The position numbers and the translations under genes are program-made. 64,000 nt of DNA from Actinoplanes derwentensis (lineage in GTDB: Bacteria; Actinomycetota; Actinomycetes; Mycobacteriales; Micromonosporaceae): assembly GCF_900104725.1 (NCBI RefSeq), contig NZ_LT629758.1:9014001-9078000 (forward strand), read 5' to 3'. Of the stretch, positions 40,438 through 47,824 are shown piece by piece (the first letter of the stretch is position 1; each line of letters starts with the position of its first letter). The notes under the pieces were generated by a model, which saw only the letters and a program-made list of their open reading frames with translations, did no database searches and was not told where the DNA came from.

Positions 40438-41259
40438 GTGAGCGAGATTCCGGTGGTATCGACACCCGGCGAGTTGTTGGCGATCGCCCTCCCGGTGGCG
40501 CGCGAAGCGGCTGCCACGGCCCGGCGGATGCGGGACGAGGCGATCGGCGACGTCGAGACGAAGAGTACCGACACCGACGTGGTGACGGCGGCCGACAAGG
40601 CGGTCGAGCGGCAGGTCGTGGCGGCGCTGCTGGCCGTCCGGCCCGGCGACGCGGTGCTGGGCGAGGAGTACGGGGACTCGGCGCCGGTGGCGCCCGGCGC
40701 CGTGCGATGGATCCTCGACCCGATCGACGGCACGGTGAATTACCTGTACGGCCTGCCCCAGTACGCGGTCTCGCTGGCCGCCGAGGTGGACGGTGCGGTG
40801 GTGGCCGGGGTGGTGATCAACGCGGCCACCGGTGACGAGTGGACGGCCACCTCTGGTGGCGGGGCGTGGCGGGCCGGGCGGCGGCTCAGCGGCTCTGCAC
40901 GGACCACGCTGGACCAGACCCTGGTCGGTACCGGGTTCGGTTATGACGCCCGGCGAAGAGCCCATCAGGGTGCAGTTCTGGCCCGGCTGATCACCCGTGT
41001 GCGTGACATCCGCAGATTCGGCGCGGCGGCCCTGGACCTCTGCCAGGCTGCCGAGGGGTCGCTCGATGCGTATTTCGAGAAGGGACTGAATCTGTGGGAC
41101 CACGCGGCCGGCGGTCTGATCGCGACGGAGGCCGGGCTGATCGTGGCCGGGCTCTCCGGGGCGCCGGCCGGCGAGCGGATGCTCGTGGCGGCGCCCCCGG
41201 CGATCTTTCCGGCCCTGCACGCGGCGCTGGTGGAGCTGGACGCCGCGGGCGGGCCGTAG
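40438..41259 (+). CDS. suhB: Inositol monophosphatase family protein (273 aa)
   Basis: This Mg-dependent phosphatase probably acts on inositol 1-phosphate, which feeds phosphatidylinositol and mycothiol synthesis. All metal motifs are present: GEEYG, WILDPIDGTVNYLYGLP and the C-terminal LWDHAAGGLIATEAG. An N-terminal DVVTAADKAVE completes the family pattern. It starts at the GTG at 40438 with AAAGGA upstream and is divergent from sigA, as in mycobacteria where suhB lies near sigA. Related activities (histidinol phosphatase, fructose bisphosphatase, PAP phosphatase) cannot be excluded. Confidence 0.92.
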   Translation: MSEIPVVSTPGELLAIALPVAREAAATARRMRDEAIGDVETKSTDTDVVTAADKAVERQVVAALLAVRPGDAVLGEEYGDSAPVAPGAVRWILDPIDGTVNYLYGLPQYAVSLAAEVDGAVVAGVVINAATGDEWTATSGGGAWRAGRRLSGSARTTLDQTLVGTGFGYDARRRAHQGAVLARLITRVRDIRRFGAAALDLCQAAEGSLDAYFEKGLNLWDHAAGGLIATEAGLIVAGLSGAPAGERMLVAAPPAIFPALHAALVELDAAGGP

Positions 41260-41261
41260 GC

Positions 41262-41813
41262 CTACTCGGCCTCTTTGCTGGGCTGGTCGGCGGGCTTGAG
41301 ACAGGAGCCCGGCGGCAGCGTCGGCTCGCCCAGCGAACCGAGGGACTGGTTCACCTCGGTGGTGGTGGCGAGTGCCTGGAACTGGTTGCCGATGACGATG
41401 TCGATGACACCGCCGGTGCGCTTGGCGTTGTAGACCATCTTCGACTGGGCCAGGAAATAGGCCCGCAGGAGCTGGGCGTCGCCGGCGGTCTCCGGACCGA
41501 ACCGGATCTCGGCGACGCCGTCGAACTTGGTCTTGCTCTTGCCGGGGTTCTTCACGCTGAACCGCCGGTTCTGGAACTCGGTGGTGACCTGCTCGGCCAG
41601 GCCGGCCCGGTTGGTGCCGTTGTAGACCTTGACGACGACGTCCACCGGATCGGTCGGCAGCCGGATGTCGGCCAGCGGGGCCCCGGCGGGACACGCGCCA
41701 CCGTTCGAGAGACCACGCTGCGAATCCCGGACGAGGGTGACGACGACGAAGACGATCGCGGCCACGGCCAGCACGCCGACAACGACGAGCGCTCGGACGC
41801 GGGCAAAGCTCAT
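41262..41813 (-). CDS. Cei-like protein with LytR C-terminal domain (183 aa)
   Basis: A short basic N-terminus, one transmembrane helix (ALVVVGVLAVAAIVFVVVTLV) and an extracytoplasmic LytR_C domain (VVVKVYNGTNRAGLAEQV ... IDIVIGNQF) make up the protein. It sits in the place of mycobacterial Rv2700 (Cei, cell envelope integrity), between suhB and a DUF4193 gene, with the same topology. Two cysteines (GACPAG and PGSCLK) flank the domain and may pair. It converges with the phosphatase gene, 2 nt apart. The ATG at 41813 is preceded by GGAG. Confidence 0.88.
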   Translation of the reverse strand: MSFARVRALVVVGVLAVAAIVFVVVTLVRDSQRGLSNGGACPAGAPLADIRLPTDPVDVVVKVYNGTNRAGLAEQVTTEFQNRRFSVKNPGKSKTKFDGVAEIRFGPETAGDAQLLRAYFLAQSKMVYNAKRTGGVIDIVIGNQFQALATTTEVNQSLGSLGEPTLPPGSCLKPADQPSKEAE

Positions 41814-42159
41814 GGGGCTGGCTCCAGGATCGGACGGGGGACCCGGGTAAGGTGCCCGGACCTGTCGAGAGGTTAGCGTCTGTCCGCCAGGGGCGCGGAA
41901 ACAGGGAATGCTTCCGGCGCGTTGACAATGATCCAGAGGCTGGTGCCCCTACCTTGATGTCGCCTCAGTCACATCGGGAACAATGGGCGGCCGGAGTGCG
42001 TACAAGCCTGCCGCGACAGCGGTAGGGTTCCGCGCTCACCACGGCTGTTTCTGGTGTCTGACCCGGTGTCAGAAATCGTCCAGCGGAACCGGGAACCGAA
42101 AGCCCGTCAGCGGCGTTACCAACGCCGAATGACACATCGATACAGGAGAGTGAAAACCG
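41814..42159. other. Intergenic region between divergent cei-like and DUF4193 genes
   Basis: No coding region is supported in these 346 bases. A 7-bp hairpin (CGGCGTT at 42111-42117, AACGCCG at 42121-42127) lies about 30 nt before the DUF4193 start. TTGACA is present at 41922-41927, but the nearest TANNNT (41950) is too far for a normal spacer, so no promoter is called. Confidence 0.5.
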
Positions 42160-42456
42160 ATGGCCACCGACTACGACGCCCCGCGTCGCGATGAGGTCGA
42201 CCTCGGCGAGGACAGCCTCGAAGAGCTCAAGGCCCGTCGCGCCGACTCACAGTCGGGCGCAGTGGACGTCGACGAGGTCGAGGTGGCGGAAAGCTTCGAG
42301 CTGCCCGGCGCCGACCTCGCCGACGAGGAGCTCACCGTCAAGGTGCTGCCCATGCAGACCGACGAGTTCCGCTGTTCCCGCTGTTTCCTCGTGCACCACC
42401 GGAGCCAGCTGGCGACGGAGCGCAACGGGGAGCTGATCTGCCGCGAGTGCGCCTGA
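42160..42456 (+). CDS. DUF4193 zinc-ribbon-like protein (98 aa)
   Basis: This small acidic actinobacterial protein has an N-terminal ATDYDAPR, a middle rich in Asp and Glu, and a C-terminal double CxxC (CSRC ... CREC) that should bind zinc. AGGAGAG precedes the ATG at 42160. The same gene stands next to cei and dut in mycobacteria (Rv2699c), supporting the identification. The function is unknown; this composition is consistent with a transcription-associated factor. Confidence 0.92.
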   Translation: MATDYDAPRRDEVDLGEDSLEELKARRADSQSGAVDVDEVEVAESFELPGADLADEELTVKVLPMQTDEFRCSRCFLVHHRSQLATERNGELICRECA

Positions 42457-42591
42457 GCGCACTCGCGCGCAGCGCGGCATCCATTCAACCCGATCACGGC
42501 GACTGTGATCGGGCGTACGACGTTTGACACGGGGTTTGACCCTGGGTCGTGGCCGGGAACAGTACCGGTGACGACCACGGGAAGGACGACG

Positions 42592-43410
42592 ATGAGCCAG
42601 CCGGATCGCGCGACCGAGTCTGACACCGAGCCCGGGACCGAGATCGTGCCCGTTGCTGCCCGTGACGAGGTGGGACGCACCGTTGCTGCCCTCACCGCGG
42701 ACGATCTGGAGCCCGGCGGGCGACGCCGGCTCCTCGGCCGGCTCGCCGGCCAGGTCCGCGGCAGTGGCGTCGGCCGGTTGTTCAAGCCGAGATCAGCCGT
42801 GCGCTGGATCGCCGATCAGGTCGCCGAGGTGGCGCCGCACATCCCGGTCCGGGACCGGGAGACGCTACGCCGGCACTTCCCCGGCATGGACGATCGTGAG
42901 CTGGCCGAGCGCCTGATCCGCAACGCGGCCCGGGCCACGGCCGGCGTGGGCGCGGCCGGCGGCGGCATCGCGGCGGTGGAGTGGATCGCCGCTCCGACGC
43001 TGCTCTCCGCCCCGGTGCTGCTGGCCACCGAGACGGTGGCGGTGGTCGCGATCGAGATCAAGCTGATCGGGGAGTTGCACGAGCTGTACGGGTACCCGGT
43101 CGACGGGACCGGTACCGAGCGTGCCGTCAAGCTGGTCGAGGCGTGGTCCGGTCAGCGTGGGGTGAACCCGATGATCCCCGGTACCGGTGTGGCCAAGGTG
43201 CTGGGCACGGCGGCCCGCAAGGAGCTGCAGAAGTCACTGATGAAGCGGTTCGGGCGGAACCTGACCACCCTCGGGCCGATGCTGACCGGTGCGGCGGTCG
43301 CCAGTTACCTGAACCGGCGGGCCACCCGGACGGTCGGCGACAACGTCCACGACGACCTGCGGAAACGACCGCTCAGGGCACTGTCCGCTCGGCCCGCGCT
43401 CGACGACTGA
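42592..43410 (+). CDS. Conserved hypothetical membrane-associated protein (272 aa)
   Basis: The protein begins with an acidic Thr-rich segment, then basic amphipathic helices (RRRLLGRLAGQVRG, FKPRSAVRWIADQVAEV). A hydrophobic stretch rich in Ala and Gly follows (TAGVGAAGGGIAAVEWIAAPTLLSAP), then IEIKLIGELHELYGYPVDG, which resembles EcsC-type proteins. The C-terminal MLTGAAVASYLNRRATRTVGD fits a membrane-inserting helical protein. The ATG at 42592 is preceded by GGAAGG. Its 3' end overlaps the converging DUF3093 gene by 38 nt. No enzymatic motif is seen. Confidence 0.75.
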   Translation: MSQPDRATESDTEPGTEIVPVAARDEVGRTVAALTADDLEPGGRRRLLGRLAGQVRGSGVGRLFKPRSAVRWIADQVAEVAPHIPVRDRETLRRHFPGMDDRELAERLIRNAARATAGVGAAGGGIAAVEWIAAPTLLSAPVLLATETVAVVAIEIKLIGELHELYGYPVDGTGTERAVKLVEAWSGQRGVNPMIPGTGVAKVLGTAARKELQKSLMKRFGRNLTTLGPMLTGAAVASYLNRRATRTVGDNVHDDLRKRPLRALSARPALDD

Positions 43411-43873
43411 CCTCCAGCAGGGCGGTCGCCAGCTCGACCGGCTGGCGGGTGCTGACCACCCAGAACGGCGTCGGGTCGGCCGGGTCGTCGAGCAGCACCT
43501 GCACGGCGGTTCCGATGGTGGATTTCTGCACCACGAAGGCGAGCGGGTGAGCGCCGACGCCGAGCACCTCACGTTTGCCCGCGGCGTCCAGCGCCACCAC
43601 ACCGGAGATGAACTCGACCGGCAGCCGGGCGTCGTCGACCCGGAACTCGTCCGGGGTGACCTCGATCCGAAGTCGGCCCAGCGGGGCCAGGATCAGCAGG
43701 CTCAACGGGAGCAGCACCGCGTACGGCAGCCAGATGGGCAGTTCCGGGGTGGCCAGCATCAGCTCGGTGGCCAGGACGGCACTCGTCCCGAGGCTGGCGG
43801 GCCAGGCCCACCACGGGAGGCTCAGCCGTTCCTGATGGGCCGCCACCGTGCGGGCCGGGGACTCGGGTGTCAC
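43373..43873 (-). CDS. DUF3093 membrane protein (166 aa)
   Basis: This actinobacterial protein has two N-terminal hydrophobic helices (WWAWPASLGTSAVLATELML and LPYAVLLPLSLLILAPLG) and a C-terminal beta-rich soluble part (RIEVTPDEFRVDDARLPVEFISGVVALD). The family is found beside dut in mycobacteria (Rv2698), as here. It starts at the GTG at 43873; the longer frame upstream covers dut antisense. Its last 38 nt overlap the converging hypothetical gene. The role is unknown. Confidence 0.85.
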   Translation of the reverse strand: MTPESPARTVAAHQERLSLPWWAWPASLGTSAVLATELMLATPELPIWLPYAVLLPLSLLILAPLGRLRIEVTPDEFRVDDARLPVEFISGVVALDAAGKREVLGVGAHPLAFVVQKSTIGTAVQVLLDDPADPTPFWVVSTRQPVELATALLEVSRRARAERTVP

Positions 43874-43966
43874 CCTCGAAGGGTACGGCGCGCCTCCGTG
43901 GCCGGACGCGGCAGGATGGCAGGGTAGTTGCCGCCCGCAGTGCCCGCCCCAGTGAGGAACACCCCC

Positions 43967-44419
43967 GTGACCGACGTGACCGTCCAGGTTCTCCAGCTCG
44001 ACCCGGACCTCCCCCTGCCCGCCTACTCGCATCCCGGTGACGCCGGGGCCGACCTGGTCGCGGCCGAGGACGCGGAGATCGACCCGGGTGCCCGGGTGAA
44101 GGTTCGGACCGGTGTCGCGATCGCCCTTCCGGAGGGGTTCGTCGGCCTGGTTCACCCGCGCTCCGGTCTGGCCGCTCGGCTGGGGGTGACGGTCCTCAAC
44201 GCGCCCGGTACGGTCGACGCCGGTTACCGCGGCGAGATCCTGGTGAACCTGATCAATCACGATCGGGAGAAGACCGTCAAGATCGCCCGTGGCGACCGGA
44301 TCGCCCAGCTCGTGATCCAGCGGGTGGAGCGGGCGGCGTTCCACGCGGTGGACGCCCTCGGCGACACTGCGCGGGGTACCGGCGGGCACGGTTCCACCGG
44401 CGGACATCAGGCCCTCTGA
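43967..44419 (+). CDS. dut: Deoxyuridine triphosphatase (150 aa)
   Basis: The enzyme hydrolyses dUTP to dUMP and pyrophosphate, keeping uracil out of DNA and supplying dTMP synthesis. All five trimeric dUTPase motifs are visible: [43 protein letters not shown] and the C-terminal [12 protein letters not shown]. The GTG at 43967 is preferred (GAGG about 9 nt upstream); an earlier start at 43928 adds unrelated residues. It is divergent from DUF3093 and followed after 29 nt by DUF3710, as in other actinobacteria. Confidence 0.97.
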   Translation: MTDVTVQVLQLDPDLPLPAYSHPGDAGADLVAAEDAEIDPGARVKVRTGVAIALPEGFVGLVHPRSGLAARLGVTVLNAPGTVDAGYRGEILVNLINHDREKTVKIARGDRIAQLVIQRVERAAFHAVDALGDTARGTGGHGSTGGHQAL

Positions 44420-44448
44420 GCCCGAAGAAGAACGAAAGGCTGGCAATC

Positions 44449-45108
44449 ATGTTCTCCCGTAAGCGCGGTGCCGCGAAGCATGTCCGCGCGGCCGACGCGC
44501 CGCCCTCGAAGGCGCTCGCAAGCAGCCTCGCCTCCGACGGCGAGGCCTCGGCTCCCGAGTTCGGCCCGTGGGACTCCCGGTTCGCCCCCGAGGGGGTGCA
44601 GCGGCTCGACCTCGGCAGCCTGCTGATCCCGGCGCTCGAAGGCGTCGAGGTGCGGGTGCAGGCCAACCCGGACGGCGGGGTGGAGCAGGTCGTCCTGGTG
44701 GACGGGGAGAGTGCCCTTCAGCTCGGCGTCTTCGCCGCCCCGAAGACCGAGGGCATCTGGGCCGAGGTCCGGGAGGAGATCGCCGGCGCGATGGCGTCCG
44801 ACGGTGTCACCCCGCGCGAGGTGCAGGGCCGGTACGGCGTCGAGCTGCACGCCCGGGTGAACACCCCGGACGGCCCGGCCGACGTCCGCTTCGTCGGCGT
44901 GGACGGGCCCCGCTGGATGGTCCGCGCGCTCTACCAGGGTGCGGCCGCGTCCGACCCGGCCCGTGAGGGGGTACTCGGCGTGGTGCTCGAGGGCCTCGTC
45001 GTGATCCGGGACGACGAGCCCCGCCCGGTGCGTGAGCCGCTGCCGCTGCGGCTGCCGAAGGAGATGGCCGAGCAGCAGCAACAGCAGCAGGACGGTGCCG
45101 CCGAGTAG
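44449..45108 (+). CDS. DUF3710 protein (219 aa)
   Basis: This soluble actinobacterial protein is found downstream of dut. The conserved features are FGPWDSRFAPE at the start of the domain, LDLGSLLIPALEGVEVRVQAN, LQLGVFAAPKTEGIWAEVREEI and GVDGPRWMVRALYQG. The C-terminal tail ends with a glutamine run (EQQQQQQDG). The ATG at 44449 is supported by the spacing behind dut. No catalytic residues are evident and no function is known to me. It probably shares a transcript with dut and the OB-fold gene. Confidence 0.9.
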   Translation: MFSRKRGAAKHVRAADAPPSKALASSLASDGEASAPEFGPWDSRFAPEGVQRLDLGSLLIPALEGVEVRVQANPDGGVEQVVLVDGESALQLGVFAAPKTEGIWAEVREEIAGAMASDGVTPREVQGRYGVELHARVNTPDGPADVRFVGVDGPRWMVRALYQGAAASDPAREGVLGVVLEGLVVIRDDEPRPVREPLPLRLPKEMAEQQQQQQDGAAE

Positions 45109-45185
45109 CGCCGCCGGACAGTGCTCTGGATCACCGGGGAGAGTCGGGCGTACCGTGGTCGTCGACGAAGGGTGACGGCGAAGTC

Positions 45186-45563
45186 ATGACGACCGAAGAG
45201 CGCACCGGACTACGCCGGTTCTTGGACCGGTTGACGGCGACCGACTCGGAACTCGACGCGCAGGAGTTGCAGCGGGACAGCGCCAAGTGCGGCGCCGTCC
45301 CGGCCGGCGCCTGCCGCCGAGGTCAGGTCGTCTCGGTTTCGGGACGTTTGCGCACGGTGGCGTACACTCCACGCACCAACCTGCCGACGCTGGAGGCCGA
45401 CCTCTACGACGGCAGTGATGTGGTCACGCTGGTCTTCCTGGGGCGCCGGTCCATCGCCGGCATCGAACCGGGGCGTCAGCTCACCGCGCGAGGCCGGATC
45501 GCGATCCGGGACGACCGCAAGGTGATCTACAACCCCTACTACGAGCTGGAGGCGCCCCGGTGA
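45186..45563 (+). CDS. OB-fold nucleic-acid-binding protein (125 aa)
   Basis: It carries an OB-fold like the RecG/tRNA-anticodon wedge type: CRRGQVVSVSGRLRTVAYTP, LEADLYDGSDVVTLVFLGRRSIAGIEPGRQLTARGRI and YNPYYEL, with an N-terminal helical part (LRRFLDRLTATDSELDAQEL). It is likely to bind single-stranded nucleic acid. It corresponds to the gene between DUF3710 and DUF3159 in mycobacteria. Its stop overlaps the GTG of the DUF3159 gene by 4 nt, so the two are coupled. Confidence 0.88.
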   Translation: MTTEERTGLRRFLDRLTATDSELDAQELQRDSAKCGAVPAGACRRGQVVSVSGRLRTVAYTPRTNLPTLEADLYDGSDVVTLVFLGRRSIAGIEPGRQLTARGRIAIRDDRKVIYNPYYELEAPR

Positions 45564-46384
45564 GTGGCACCGAGCCACGCCACGTCGCGCACGAGTCGGT
45601 CGAGGAACGTCTCTCCGAGGTGCTCGGAGCGGCCGAGGAGAAGATCGCCGAGGAGATCATCGCGGAGCACGATCTGCACGAGGTCAAGCCGCCCGCGAAG
45701 GCCGCCGACGATGAGGAGGAGCCCTTCCCGTCGATGAGCGAGCAGATCGCCGAGCAGCTCGGCGGTGTGCGCGGCCTGATCGAGTCAAGCGTGCCGGTGC
45801 TCGCGTTCGTCCTGCTCAACGTGATCCTCAGCATCGAGGCCCTGGGCCTGGAGAAGCGCGAGGCACTGCTCTGGGCGATCATCGGCTCAGTCGGCTCGGC
45901 TCTGGTCATCGGCGGTGTCCGGCTGTTCCACAAGCAGCCGGTGCGGCACGCGGTGAACGGCCTGTTCGGCATCGCGCTCGGCGCCTGGCTGGCCTGGCGC
46001 ACCGGCGACGCCAAGAACTTCTACCTGCCCGGCATCCTGCTCACCTTCGGCCAGGCCGCGGCGCTGCTGGTGTCGGTGGCGATCCGCAAGCCGCTGATCG
46101 GTTACGCCTGGGGCATCATGGCCAACAAGGGCCGGCAGGACTGGTTCGGAAACGCCCGGCTGTTCCGCACCTTCCAGTGGCTGACCGTCTTCTGGGCGGC
46201 TTCACTGAGCGTCCGGGCCGGCATCCAGGCGTTTCTGTACTGGCTGGGTGAGGCCAACGCGATCGGTGTCGTCCGGATCCTGGTGAGCTGGCCGATCTAC
46301 GCCGCCACGTTCGCCCTGACCATCTGGGCCATCCACCGGGTGACGTCGGCCCAGAAACAGGAGACCGCGGCGGCTGCCGGCTAG
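45560..46384 (+). CDS. DUF3159 membrane protein (274 aa)
   Basis: An acidic N-terminal segment of about 75 residues is followed by six hydrophobic helices arranged in three pairs: VLAFVLLNVILSIEAL, LLWAIIGSVGSALVIGGV, HAVNGLFGIALGAWLA, FYLPGILLTFGQAAALLVSVAI, TVFWAASLSVRAGIQAFLY and LVSWPIYAATFALTIWAI. The family belongs to the actinobacterial core near ceoB-ceoC and looks like a small transporter-type membrane protein, but its substrate is unknown. The GTG start overlaps the OB gene. It converges with ceoC with a 4-nt stop overlap. Confidence 0.88.
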   Translation: MSGTEPRHVAHESVEERLSEVLGAAEEKIAEEIIAEHDLHEVKPPAKAADDEEEPFPSMSEQIAEQLGGVRGLIESSVPVLAFVLLNVILSIEALGLEKREALLWAIIGSVGSALVIGGVRLFHKQPVRHAVNGLFGIALGAWLAWRTGDAKNFYLPGILLTFGQAAALLVSVAIRKPLIGYAWGIMANKGRQDWFGNARLFRTFQWLTVFWAASLSVRAGIQAFLYWLGEANAIGVVRILVSWPIYAATFALTIWAIHRVTSAQKQETAAAAG

Positions 46385-47043
46385 ACGGGACCGAGGACCA
46401 CGGCACGGACCTGGTCCTCGACCTCCGCAGTGCACACGAAGATCAGCTCGTCGCCGGCCTCCAGCGGGTCGTCCGGAGTCGGCACCAGAACCCGCTTGCC
46501 ACGCAGGATGGCGACCAGGGCGGCGTCACGGGGCATCGGCACCGAGCGGACCGGCTGACCCTCGTACGGCGCGTTCTTCGGCAGGGTGATCTCCACCAGG
46601 TTCGCCTCACCCTGCCGGAACGTCATCAGCCGGACCAGGTCGCCGACCGTCACCGCCTCCTCTACCAGCGCGGCCATCAGGCGGGGCTTGCTGACCGCGA
46701 CGTCGACCCCCCACTGCTCGGTGAACAGCCACTCGTTCTCGGCCCGGTTCACCCGGGACACCACCCGGGGCACCGCGAACTCGGTCTTGGCCAGCAGCGA
46801 CACCACCAGGTTGGCCTTGTCGTCGCCGGTGGCCGCGACCACCACGTCACAGCCGGCCAGGTCGGCCTCCTCCAGACTGCTCACCTCACAGGCGTCGGCG
46901 AGCACCCAGCGGGCCTCCGGCACCCGCTCCGGGCAGAGCTGCCGGGGGTGCCGTTCGATGAGCATGACCTCGTGCCCGTTGCCGATCAGTTCCTGAGCGA
47001 TGGACCGGCCCACGTTGCCGGCTCCCGCGATGGCGATGCGCAC
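46381..47043 (-). CDS. ceoC: TrkA-type potassium uptake regulator CeoC (220 aa)
   Basis: This cytoplasmic RCK protein has an N-terminal Rossmann domain (IAIAGAGNVGRSIAQEL, with acidic residue E30 after MLIE suggesting NAD) and a C-terminal RCK_C/TrkA_C domain (PVRSVPMPRDAALVAILRGK). It would gate a potassium transporter in response to nucleotides. It starts with a GTG at 47043, 3 nt after the ceoB stop, so the two are co-transcribed. Mycobacteria have the same ceoB-ceoC pair. No TrkH-like pore gene is present; the APC permease upstream may be the partner. Confidence 0.92.
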   Translation of the reverse strand: MRIAIAGAGNVGRSIAQELIGNGHEVMLIERHPRQLCPERVPEARWVLADACEVSSLEEADLAGCDVVVAATGDDKANLVVSLLAKTEFAVPRVVSRVNRAENEWLFTEQWGVDVAVSKPRLMAALVEEAVTVGDLVRLMTFRQGEANLVEITLPKNAPYEGQPVRSVPMPRDAALVAILRGKRVLVPTPDDPLEAGDELIFVCTAEVEDQVRAVVLGPV

Positions 47044-47046
47044 GAT

Positions 47047-47712
47047 TCAGTTCCCTTCCTTGTCGGCGCCCTGGGCGATGTCCAGCACCTGGTCCACGAT
47101 CTCGTCGGTGACCAGCATGTAGACCTGGTCGCCGTCCTGGAGCACGGTGGACGGCTGAGTCAGGGTGCCCAGACCGAAACGGGACAGGTACGCCATCCGC
47201 GCCCCGGTCCGGTCCTCCAGCGACTTGACCGTCCGGCCGATCCAGTCCCGGTGCAGCGGCGTCTCCACGATGCTGACCACGCTTGTCGGGTCGCGGAACA
47301 CCTCGACCCGCTCGTCCGGCACCAGGAACCGGTACATCCGCTCGGAGGCCCAGCGGATCGTCGCGATCGTCGGGATGCCCAGCCGCTCGTAGACCGCCGC
47401 GCGCCGGGAGTCGTAGATCCGGGCCACCACCCGGGACACGCCGAACGTCTCCCGGGCCAGCCGGGCCGCGATGATGTTGGAGTTGTCGCCGCTGGAGACC
47501 GCGGCGAACGCGTCGGCCCGTTCGACCCCGGCGGCTCGCAGCACGTCCCGGTCGAAGCCGATGCCGTTGACGGTGAGCCCGCCGAAGTTGTCGCCGAGCC
47601 GGCGGAAGGACTCGGCATCCCGGTCGATCACGGCGACCTGGTGACCTTGGGCGTCGAGTTTCTGGGCGAGCGTGGAACCGAGCCGCCCGCAACCCATGAT
47701 GACCACGTGCAC
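47047..47712 (-). CDS. ceoB: TrkA-type potassium uptake regulator CeoB (221 aa)
   Basis: It is the paralogue of CeoC. The N-terminal Rossmann motif HVVIMGCGRLGSTLAQKLD is followed by VIDRD and by a TrkA_C domain (HRDWIGRTVKSLEDRTGARMAYLSRFG). The GTG at 47712 is used because GGAGG lies 9 nt upstream; the in-frame 62 residues before it fall in the intergenic region and have no match. It is divergent from the APC permease, 112 nt apart, so both sides may share control. The two RCK proteins probably form a heteromeric ring. Confidence 0.93.
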   Translation of the reverse strand: MHVVIMGCGRLGSTLAQKLDAQGHQVAVIDRDAESFRRLGDNFGGLTVNGIGFDRDVLRAAGVERADAFAAVSSGDNSNIIAARLARETFGVSRVVARIYDSRRAAVYERLGIPTIATIRWASERMYRFLVPDERVEVFRDPTSVVSIVETPLHRDWIGRTVKSLEDRTGARMAYLSRFGLGTLTQPSTVLQDGDQVYMLVTDEIVDQVLDIAQGADKEGN

Positions 47713-47824
47713 GGTTCGTGCCCTCCCGAATCTCTGCGAACGATGTGAGCCTGCCATGCCCTGCTGAGAGCCGCTGTCCGGGGCGCGCTCCGCAGCGAAT
47801 GGTGCGCCCGTACGCTTGGCACTC

